NCBI RefSeq assembly: GCF_050589625.1
Contig: NZ_JBNGOP010000008.1
Coordinates: 1-64,000, forward strand
Direction: 5' to 3'
Length of the DNA: 64,000 nucleotides
From: Pelagihabitans sp947500445
GTDB lineage: Bacteria > Bacteroidota > Bacteroidia > Flavobacteriales > Flavobacteriaceae
The translations under genes were made by a program, and so were the position numbers. The notes beneath the pieces were generated by a model. That model did no database searches. It was not told the DNA's origin and saw only the letters and a program-made list of their open reading frames with translations. Below, one piece after another: positions 1 to 6,680 of this stretch (positions are counted from its first letter, which is position 1; each line of letters begins with the position of its first letter).

Positions 1-2
1 AC

Positions 3-101
3 AATATTTTTGCTGCTTTAATAGCATACAGCTTCAAGGATAAAAAACCCTCCCTGAAAAATAACTTCGTGGATACCAAACAACTGTATTTGAACATATA
101 G
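3..101 (+). CDS. C-terminal tail of an upstream protein, possibly an IS transposase
   Basis: An open frame enters from the left edge and ends at the TAG at 99-101, giving the last 32 residues of a protein. The visible end contains AALIAYSFKDKKPSL. That phrase resembles, from memory, the carboxy end of IS982-type transposases of Bacteroidota, which would suit a neighbourhood that already holds an IS3 corpse. The fragment is too short to be sure, and it could be another protein or a chance frame. Confidence 0.3.
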   Translation, partial: NIFAALIAYSFKDKKPSLKNNFVDTKQLYLNI

Positions 102-196
102 TTATATCGAACTCACGTTAAATATTTTATAAATAAATTCTTCTCAAAAAACTAATTACTTAATATTGCGTAATACAAATCCTATAATTATAAAAA

Positions 197-370
197 ATGA
201 AAAAAGACAAAAAAATTAGTTTATCGTTGAAAAAAAATGTTATTTCCAAGTTTGATAAATATCATGAAGTAAGGGGTGGACGTAATGTAGCACATGAGCC
301 CTCGGATTGGTGCGCACCCTCTCAATGGTGTGCCCCCAAACAATCTACAACACCTGGTTGTGAGGAATAA
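197..370 (+). CDS. Class I lanthipeptide precursor with double-glycine leader (57 aa)
   Basis: This short gene encodes a ribosomal peptide that is probably dehydrated by the split LanB at 5772-8901 and exported and cleaved by the C39 transporter at 2169. The lysine-rich leader has the ISLSLKKNVISKF pattern typical of Bacteroidota class I lanthipeptides and ends in Arg-Gly-Gly (26-28), the usual C39 cut site. The 29-residue core holds three cysteines, each three residues after a Ser or Thr: Ser36/Cys39 (SDWC), Ser42/Cys45 (SQWC) and Thr52/Cys55 (TPGC). The first two lie in a near-exact repeat, PSDWCA PSQWCA. Four-residue lanthionine rings are therefore a natural prediction. The start is the only ATG in frame. 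The assignment to the family is well supported; the ring pattern is inference. Confidence 0.86.
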   Translation: MKKDKKISLSLKKNVISKFDKYHEVRGGRNVAHEPSDWCAPSQWCAPKQSTTPGCEE

Positions 371-736
371 TTAATGTTGAAAATGAAAAAGTTGCCTATT
401 TCAGAGTTTAGGCTTCCAAATAACATTATAATATTTAGGTGATTGGATTCAGCTAACAAAATTATAGTCTTTGAAAGCACTTAATTCGAAATCATCGAAT
501 TACAATCATGGACTACAAAAAAGTGAAAGGAATTAGATGGCTTGGCTTGATTTTGAAGGCTTCCTTTAAGAAGGGAGCCTTCACTTGTGATGGGGAGGTA
601 CGTGACCATTTCTCTAAATATCACGTCTTTGTCCAAAAGAAGGTACACAAAAGGTTATTTTGTTTTGACTTATATTTCACAACACAATTCTCAATAACCC
701 GTGCTTTCGATTAAAAAAAGTTTGAAAAGCTTCAAT
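371..736. other. Gene-poor spacer between the two precursors, with hairpins
   Basis: I see no convincing gene here. A 68-codon frame at 508-714 has no recognisable features and runs through a hairpin. The spacer contains a 10-bp stem with one G-U pair (555-564 with 573-582) that has no T-run after it, and a 7-bp inverted repeat AATTCGA/TCGAATT (483-489 with 495-501). The stem could reduce read-through after the precursor, but nothing in the sequence proves this. Confidence 0.4.
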
Positions 737-894
737 ATGAAAAATTAAGAAAGTAGGGTTGTCGTTAAACAAAAAAATTATTTCACAATCAGATAAATGC
801 AAGATTTAGGGGGGCACGAACTTCAGGCAATTGTGGTTCACCTAATTACACGTGGTGGACACCAGATTCTAACAAACCCGATTGTAAACAGTAA
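737..894 (+). pseudogene. Second lanthipeptide precursor, broken by two frameshifts
   Basis: Read across three frames, this stretch spells a second precursor. The ATG at 737 is followed by a leader in a shifted frame (744-806, KKVGLSLNKKIISQSDK) that closely matches the leader of the first precursor. It then meets TAG at 807-809. The core continues in a third frame from about 805 to TAA at 892-894: an Arg-Gly-Ala cleavage region, then ARTSGNCGSPNYTWW and so on, ending in DCKQ. The shifts fall at a run of A (740-744) and next to TTT/GGGGGG (805-814), as expected of slippage. Removing one A and one T restores a single frame. It retains two cysteines, one in a Ser-x-x-Cys unit. Real decay is more likely than error, but two sequencing errors cannot be excluded. 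Confidence 0.75.
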
Positions 895-1230
895 TCAAGG
901 TTGAAAATCATAAATTTAGATGAATTAACTTGAACATAGAGTTGTCTGTCCATTATATTTTACATATTAGTGTAATTTTAAAAAGGGGTAAGACATTAGG
1001 TTTTACATGTTACTCCCAATCTTTTTGTGAAGGTTGGGAATTCTTATTAGTTGTAATCTGTTTGCACCTATCAATCTAGATGGTGCAAACATTTTTTAGA
1101 CTACCGGAATAATAGATAGTCAACAACTTCACTTGATGTTTATCTCAGATGGAATTGTTGAAAATAAATATCCGGAGTTGCTGCATTTATAAGGACACTA
1201 AGTAAAGGCCAAGTTAAATACCTTAACAAT
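895..1230. other. Spacer holding terminator structures
   Basis: No gene is visible. The stretch carries a weak hairpin (1014-1021 with 1032-1039, 8 bp with one G-T pair) and then the strong terminator listed separately. The sequence is AT-rich and otherwise featureless. Confidence 0.45.
1060..1097 (+). terminator. Intrinsic terminator after the precursor genes
   Basis: A perfect 9-bp stem, GTTTGCACC (1060-1068) with GGTGCAAAC (1082-1090), is followed directly by ATTTTTT (1091-1097). A second, weaker hairpin lies just upstream at 1014-1039. Together they would end transcription from the precursor genes before the IS remnant and the exporter. Confidence 0.82.
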
Positions 1231-1810
1231 ATGGATAAGACAAAGAGGAACTACAGCAGGGAGTTCAGGTTTAAAGTAGTTTTGAGGTGTTGAGTGAGCG
1301 TTTTAAGTCCAGGAGCTTGGGAGGAATTAGGCCTCATCTGACACAGATAACCAACTTGAAAAGTCAATTTCTGTGCGATAATCGACTTTTGCAGCCGTAA
1401 CATGGTAGGTTGGTCGCTATCTAATGTGATGACATTGCAGTGATGCAAAAAAACCATGGAGATGGCCATCGAGAAGAATGGCGCATCCGAGATACAGAAA
1501 ACCGACCATGGTAGTCGATTTACCTCAATCGAATTTACCGACTAACTAACCAAGTAGCGATATATTTGACTTACAGTGGACGGACGTAGTAGGGCTCTGG
1601 TCAACGTATTTGTCGAAAAGCTCCGGCGTAGCTTAAAATACGAGTAGGTATACCTGTTTCTTGCAGATGACGGGCTACAATGTTACTTTGGCCTCGGGGA
1701 ATATTCCGAATATTATGACAATGGGCAGAGGCACCAAAGTTTGGACGACGAGACCCCGCGGGCAGTTAGTGGACAAAGCAAAAGAAAGCGACGTTATTGC
1801 ACGAAAGGAA
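1231..1810 (+). mobile_element. Decayed, internally deleted IS3-family insertion sequence
   Basis: The orfA start is at 1231 (MDKTKRNYSREFRFK), shifts frame near 1284 into EVLSERFKSR and LTQITNLKSQF, and stops at 1398. Around 1402 the reading resumes in the middle of orfB, in one frame with several stops: VGWSLSNVM, MEMAIEKNG, TDHGSRFTS, DGRSRALVNVFVE, LKYE, and RHQSLDDETP near 1730. These are the familiar landmarks of an IS3-type DDE transposase (retroviral integrase fold). The carboxy half of orfA and the first part of orfB are missing. The element is clearly dead. It separates the precursor genes from the exporter, which suggests that the locus has been rearranged. I could not define its terminal repeats. 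Confidence 0.85.
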
Positions 1811-2168
1811 AATATAAGGTTTTCAACAAAACTAGCGATTTGCCAGTCTACCCAGCACCCCTCTTTTAAATTCATGATTAGACTTATTTTTTAGAAGTCT
1901 TGCCCTAGGGATAGGTGAAATTATAAGGAATGAATAGTTGCAGAAAACTTAACGGTTGTTTTAACATCGTATTAGGTTTTGACGAGTATGGGAATCTTAC
2001 AGGAATGTTTTAGTTTTGATTTGAAGCCTAGTAATTGTTAGAATTGCGAATTTTTTAAACCATTGTTATTTGAATTATGAGACAAATATTTACTCTTAGC
2101 TATCTTTTTTAGGATAATTTGATGATTAAAGCTCACTTGTTCTTCTAAATAGCGACCTATATTTAACC
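1811..2168. other. AT-rich leader region of the exporter genes
   Basis: No gene is seen in this spacer. It probably holds the promoter of the exporter gene at 2169, but I did not find a convincing TTG/TAnnTTTG pair. It may also include the faded right end of the IS remnant. Confidence 0.3.
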
Positions 2169-4370
2169 ATGCCTTTTAAGCAATTTCCTTTTTACAGACA
2201 GCTGGACCAAATGGACTGTGGTCCCACCTGCCTTCGTATGGTGGCCAAATATCATGGAAAGGCATATTCTCTCGATTTTCTTAGAAAGAAGGCCAATATT
2301 ACACGGGAAGGGGTTTCCATGGGCGGTATCGCGGAGGCGGCCGAAGAAATAGGCTTTCATACCCTTGCGGTCAGTCTGGATTTTGAGACACTGGACGAAG
2401 AGGTTCCGTTACCGTGTATCGCCCATTGGCGGCAGCGGCATTTTGTGGTAGTGTATGAGATAAAAAAGGATACCGTATACGTGGCCGATCCCGCGCATGG
2501 GCTGGTAAAGTATAAAAAGGCCGATTTTCTGGAAGGCTGGCTGGGCAAAAATGCCGGGGAACGGACCGAAGGCTATTTACTGCTTTTGGAGACCACGCCG
2601 CGTTTTTTTGAAAATGATATTGAGGAAAAATCCGAATATGGCTTTAAGTTTTTGTTCTGGTACTTCAAGCCTTATAAAAAGTATATCGGGCAGCTGTTTT
2701 TGGGATTATTGGTAGGTAGCTTGTTGCAGCTTATTTTTCCTTTTTTAACGCAAGCTGTGGTCGATTATGGTATCAATTACCAAAACCTGCATTTTATCTA
2801 TCTGATATTGGCGGCCCAGCTGATGCTGTTTATATCGCAGACCTCGGTCGATTTGATCCGGGGATGGATTTTGCTCCATATGACCAGTAGGATCAATATC
2901 AACCTGATTTCCGATTTTTTATTGAAACTAATGCGATTGCCCATTGCGTTTTTCGACTCCAAAAACACCGGTGACATCATACAGCGGATATATGATCATG
3001 ACCGCATCCAGGATTTTCTGTCCAGTACAACGCTGAACACCTTGTTTTCAGCATTCAATATCGTCATTTTTGGGTTCGTTTTGGCCTATTACGATTGGAC
3101 GATTTTTGCCATTTTCTTTCTAGGGTCGTTCATTTATATTGGATGGACCTTACTTTTTTTAAAGAAAAGGGAAGAGTTGGACTATAAGCGTTTCGATCAG
3201 GCGGCCGATAATCAAAGTAGTATCTATCAATTGATTTCCGGAATGCAGGAGATAAAGCTCAACGGTTCGGAACGACGAAGACGGTGGGAATGGGAGGCCA
3301 TCCAGGTCAAACTTTTTAAGGTTTCCATCAAGAGCTTGGCATTGTCCCAAACCCAAAATACCGGAGGCCGTTTTTTTAATGAGCTCAAGAATATTCTCAT
3401 CACTTTCGTAGCGGCGAAATCCGTGATCGACGGTAGTCTTACCTTGGGTATGATGCTTTCCGTACAATACATTATCGGTCAATTGAACCTACCCATCAAT
3501 AATTTTATCACCTTCATCCAAACCGGACAGGATGCGAAAATTAGTTTGGAGCGCCTGGCCGAGATACATTCCAAGGAAGATGAGGAAGTTTCGGACGACA
3601 CCCTGCTAAAGGAACTGCCGGAAAAGAAGGGAATAGCCGTTAAGAACCTAGGCTTTAGATATGGGGGAAGTGCATCGCCAATGGTGCTGGATGGCCTGAA
3701 TTTTGAAATACCTGAAGGAAAGGTGACCGCCATTGTTGGTGCCAGTGGTAGTGGCAAAACCACCTTGATAAAGTTATTGTTGCGATTTTATGAACCGACA
3801 GCGGGCGAAATTACGGTGGGTAGTTCCAAGTTACAGTCGTTGGGAGTGTCCTTCTGGAGAAAAAACTGTGGAAGTGTCATGCAGGACGGCTTTCTGTTTA
3901 GCGACACCATCGCCAGAAACATTACCGAGTCGGATTCAGAGGGTGTTTTAGATAAAAAGCGACTGTTGCACGCTGTTGACGTTGCCAATATTGAAGATTT
4001 TATTACCCAATTGCCTACCGGTTTCAATTCAAAAGTGGGTAGCAGCGGTACCAATGTAAGTGGTGGGCAAAAGCAGCGGATATTGATTGCAAGGGCAGTG
4101 TATAAAAACCCGAATTATATTTTTTTGGACGAGGCGACCAGTGCACTCGATGCAAACAATGAAAAAGTGATCATGAACAAATTGGATGAGTTCTATAAAG
4201 GTAAAACCGTGGTTGTTGTTGCCCATCGGTTGAGTACCGTTAAAAATGCCGATCAAATTATTGTTTTGGACAAAGGGAAAATGGTCGAAATAGGGAATCA
4301 TCAAGAACTGACCGCGAAAAGGGGGCTGTATTATACCTTGGTGAAAAATCAGTTGGAACTAGGAAGCTGA
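2169..4370 (+). CDS. Peptidase-containing ABC exporter (C39 peptidase, bacteriocin type)
   Basis: This 733-residue protein should cut double-glycine leaders in the cytoplasm and pump the mature peptide out. The N-terminal C39 domain (about 1-135) keeps its catalytic set: Cys17 in QMDCGPTC, His91 in RHFVVVY and Asp107 in VADPAHG. A six-helix membrane domain (about 165-450) follows, then an ATPase domain with Walker A GASGSGKT (about 524), signature VSGGQKQR (about 630) and Walker B with LDEATSALD (about 652). The length is normal for the family. The next gene, the HlyD partner, starts one base after its stop, so the two are co-transcribed. The double-glycine precursor at 197 is the obvious substrate, though other substrates elsewhere are possible. 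Confidence 0.93.
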   Translation: MPFKQFPFYRQLDQMDCGPTCLRMVAKYHGKAYSLDFLRKKANITREGVSMGGIAEAAEEIGFHTLAVSLDFETLDEEVPLPCIAHWRQRHFVVVYEIKKDTVYVADPAHGLVKYKKADFLEGWLGKNAGERTEGYLLLLETTPRFFENDIEEKSEYGFKFLFWYFKPYKKYIGQLFLGLLVGSLLQLIFPFLTQAVVDYGINYQNLHFIYLILAAQLMLFISQTSVDLIRGWILLHMTSRININLISDFLLKLMRLPIAFFDSKNTGDIIQRIYDHDRIQDFLSSTTLNTLFSAFNIVIFGFVLAYYDWTIFAIFFLGSFIYIGWTLLFLKKREELDYKRFDQAADNQSSIYQLISGMQEIKLNGSERRRRWEWEAIQVKLFKVSIKSLALSQTQNTGGRFFNELKNILITFVAAKSVIDGSLTLGMMLSVQYIIGQLNLPINNFITFIQTGQDAKISLERLAEIHSKEDEEVSDDTLLKELPEKKGIAVKNLGFRYGGSASPMVLDGLNFEIPEGKVTAIVGASGSGKTTLIKLLLRFYEPTAGEITVGSSKLQSLGVSFWRKNCGSVMQDGFLFSDTIARNITESDSEGVLDKKRLLHAVDVANIEDFITQLPTGFNSKVGSSGTNVSGGQKQRILIARAVYKNPNYIFLDEATSALDANNEKVIMNKLDEFYKGKTVVVVAHRLSTVKNADQIIVLDKGKMVEIGNHQELTAKRGLYYTLVKNQLELGS

Positions 4371-4371
4371 T

Positions 4372-5691
4372 ATGGAAGAAGAAGTGCCGGACATAGAACA
4401 AAAGATAGCGGGGCTCGATGAGCGTTCCGGTCAAGTGAAGGAAATTTTGGGAAAGGCACCCAATTGGGTGGTGCGTTCCGGTATTTCCGTTGTTTTCGTA
4501 ATCGTATTGGGCGTGGTGACAGCCGCGGCATTGTTAGGGTATAACGATATTATTTCGGCTAACATCGTCATCACCAGTAAGAACCCCCCGGTGTATTTGG
4601 AAGCGAATCGAGAGGGAAGATTGACCCAGCTTTTTGTAGCCCCAAATCAAAACGTGACCAAAAACCAGGTGTTGGCCGAAATCGAAAACACCGCAAACTA
4701 CGAGGACGTGGCTTATTTGCAAGAAAAGATAGCTGGTTTTAATAGTGGAGCGATGTCCTTGGATTCCTTAAAACAAGAGTATCCGCCATATCTGGATTTA
4801 GGGCCGGTGCAGCAGGCGTATGGCCGTTTTTTGACGGACTATCAAAACTATATTTTGTTCAACGCGCTGTCCCCAAATCAGAAAGAATCTGCCATGATCC
4901 AGCAGCAGTTGACGGAGCAAAGGCGTTTTTTGGAGAAGCAAGAACGACAGATGGGTATTTTCAAGGAGGATCTTCAGCTCTCAAAAAGTAGTTTTGAGCG
5001 CAATCAAAAACTATATGAAAAAGGAGTGGTTTCCAAGGCAGAGTTTGAAAATGCCTCAAGGGCCTATCTTTCCGATAAGCAGAACTATGAAGGGTTCTTG
5101 ACCAGTATGTCCAATACACAGATCGCGATAGCCAATTTTAATAATTTATTGACCAAATCGGACATACAAGGGGCGGAATTTGAAAATAGCTATGCACAAA
5201 AATTGAATGAGGCCTTCCAGTTTTTAAAAAATGAACTTACCCTTTGGGAACAGCAATATCTGGTAAAAAGTCCCATAAATGGAAAAGTGACCGTATTCGA
5301 CATCTGGAACCAATACCAAAACGTAAATGCGGGAGAGGTATTATTTACCGTAGTGCCCGAGAATTTGGATGGAATTGTGGGTAAGGTGACCTTACCGGTA
5401 CGGAATTCGGGTAAGGTAAAAGTGGGGCAAAAAGTGCTTGTGAAATTGGCGAATTACCCTTTTGAGGAGTGGGGGAGCGTTACCGGTGAAATACAATCGA
5501 TATCATTGGTGCCCAAACAGGGTGAAGAATCGTTCTATACCCTGTTCGTCAGCTTTGGGGATCTGACCACCTCCTATGGAAAGAAAATTGATTTCAAACA
5601 GGAAATGCAGGGTACCGCGGAAATCGTACTGGAAGAGCTCACTGTGCTCCAACGGATTTTCTACCAATTTAGAAAGGCGTTCGAACGGTAG
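4372..5691 (+). CDS. HlyD-family periplasmic adaptor of the peptide exporter
   Basis: This 439-residue membrane fusion protein should link the C39 ABC exporter to an outer-membrane channel. It has a short cytoplasmic start, one membrane helix (about 32-57, ISVVFVIVLGVV), a biotinyl-lipoyl-like segment (EANREGRLTQLFVAPNQNVTK, split around a long coiled coil at about 170-290), and a second lipoyl half near SPINGKVTVF followed by a beta-barrel region. It begins one base after the exporter stop codon. No outer-membrane TolC gene lies nearby, so a shared TolC must be used if the system works. Confidence 0.88.
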   Translation: MEEEVPDIEQKIAGLDERSGQVKEILGKAPNWVVRSGISVVFVIVLGVVTAAALLGYNDIISANIVITSKNPPVYLEANREGRLTQLFVAPNQNVTKNQVLAEIENTANYEDVAYLQEKIAGFNSGAMSLDSLKQEYPPYLDLGPVQQAYGRFLTDYQNYILFNALSPNQKESAMIQQQLTEQRRFLEKQERQMGIFKEDLQLSKSSFERNQKLYEKGVVSKAEFENASRAYLSDKQNYEGFLTSMSNTQIAIANFNNLLTKSDIQGAEFENSYAQKLNEAFQFLKNELTLWEQQYLVKSPINGKVTVFDIWNQYQNVNAGEVLFTVVPENLDGIVGKVTLPVRNSGKVKVGQKVLVKLANYPFEEWGSVTGEIQSISLVPKQGEESFYTLFVSFGDLTTSYGKKIDFKQEMQGTAEIVLEELTVLQRIFYQFRKAFER

Positions 5692-5698
5692 TGTCGGC

Positions 5699-5765
5699 AA
5701 CCCCTCGTTACTATTTACGTACTTGCCTTTGGCTTTGCCAAAGAAGAAGACGGGAACTAGGGGTT
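5699..5765. terminator. Hairpins between convergent exporter and dehydratase genes
   Basis: The gap between the two convergent gene pairs holds a 7-bp outer inverted repeat, AACCCCT (5699-5705) with AGGGGTT (5759-5765). Inside it is a tight hairpin, CTTTGGC TTT GCCAAAG (5727-5743). There is no clear T-run on either strand, so use as a two-way terminator is plausible but unproved. Confidence 0.4.
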
Positions 5766-5771
5766 AACTGC

Positions 5772-6680
5772 TTATGCCCGCTTTTTTTGAATGGCTGCCG
5801 CCGTCCGATAATAGCGGTATAGAAAGTCGTAACAGACCATTTCGTTCAATCGGTTTTTGGATTTGAAAAGACGGTTCATCAGCATGTGTATATAACTGCC
5901 CAAAAGACCGTTCATTGGCATTTCCAATCGATTTTGAGCCACAATGGCCATGATGTCGTTCACTATCGGTGCAATGTGGGCGCTCTTGGTTTCCAACACT
6001 TCCAAGATCGGGGCGTGGTCCGGATCGGTTTCTTTGGTGAATGCCATAAACGAAGCAATACGAGGGCGGTGCGCGCGGTATTTGGCGTCCAACTGCTTCT
6101 TTAAGGGCCTTCCCATTCCAAATTCTGCTCCAAACCCTGTTTTCAAGTGGTCCAACAACACTAGTTTTTCATCCAAAGTGTAAGAGAAATGCGTCAGTAA
6201 GTGGTCTATCGATCGCAATCCGAACAACCATCGTAGCGTTTCGCCCTCATCTCCTTCGATCAGGTCCAAAAAAGAAGCGGTTGCCATGCTGTCAAACTGG
6301 AACAGACTTTCCGATAGGACAATGGTGTTGGTTCCATAACGCTCCAATTCCCTCTGATACGTATCCAACTGTATTTTCCAAATAAGGTCCCTTTCCAAAA
6401 AGAGGTTCAACGATTCGTGTAGGGCTCCCAGAATACTACCGATATCTGATGTTGATGCACTTAAAAACCGTACCCTTAAATGGTGTTCCGGATCGGCATA
6501 ACGGATAAAAAACCATTTTGTAATACTGCCCGAAGCCAAAAACCGATCTGCAAGCGGTGCAATAACTTCGGTGAGAATGGTGTCGGCCGTTTTGTGTCCG
6601 GTGTAGATCTTGTAGTAAACCCACTCACTCCCGATGGCGAAACTACGTTTGGTGTTTTTTTTAGGATGGTCTTTCTTCAT
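5772..6680 (-). CDS. Thiopeptide-type bacteriocin biosynthesis protein (LanB elimination domain, SpaB_C-like)
   Basis: This 302-residue protein matches the stand-alone form of the LanB carboxy domain, which removes glutamate from glutamylated Ser/Thr to leave dehydroamino acids. The start WVYYKIYTGHKTADTIL and the FIRYADPEHHLRVRF segment (about 60-75) are typical of the family, and the length is normal. Its first 20 bases overlap the end of the glutamylation-domain gene, so the two are translated together and should form a split LanB, as in pinensin-like clusters of Bacteroidota. The substrate is inferred to be the peptide at 197. Confidence 0.88.
   Translation of the reverse strand: MKKDHPKKNTKRSFAIGSEWVYYKIYTGHKTADTILTEVIAPLADRFLASGSITKWFFIRYADPEHHLRVRFLSASTSDIGSILGALHESLNLFLERDLIWKIQLDTYQRELERYGTNTIVLSESLFQFDSMATASFLDLIEGDEGETLRWLFGLRSIDHLLTHFSYTLDEKLVLLDHLKTGFGAEFGMGRPLKKQLDAKYRAHRPRIASFMAFTKETDPDHAPILEVLETKSAHIAPIVNDIMAIVAQNRLEMPMNGLLGSYIHMLMNRLFKSKNRLNEMVCYDFLYRYYRTAAAIQKKRA

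Noticed and set aside
383..442. Short frame MKKLPISEFRL directly after the first precursor
   Set aside because: It starts like a leader, but it is only 19 residues and has no cleavage site, Ser/Thr-Cys core or conserved leader motif.
508..714. 68-codon plus-strand frame after the first precursor
   Set aside because: It has no precursor features, no recognisable family and runs through a hairpin; codon use is poor. It could be chance in AT-rich DNA.
1661..1894. 77-codon frame inside the IS remnant
   Set aside because: It is out of frame with the clear transposase remnant that covers the same bases, so it is a shadow.
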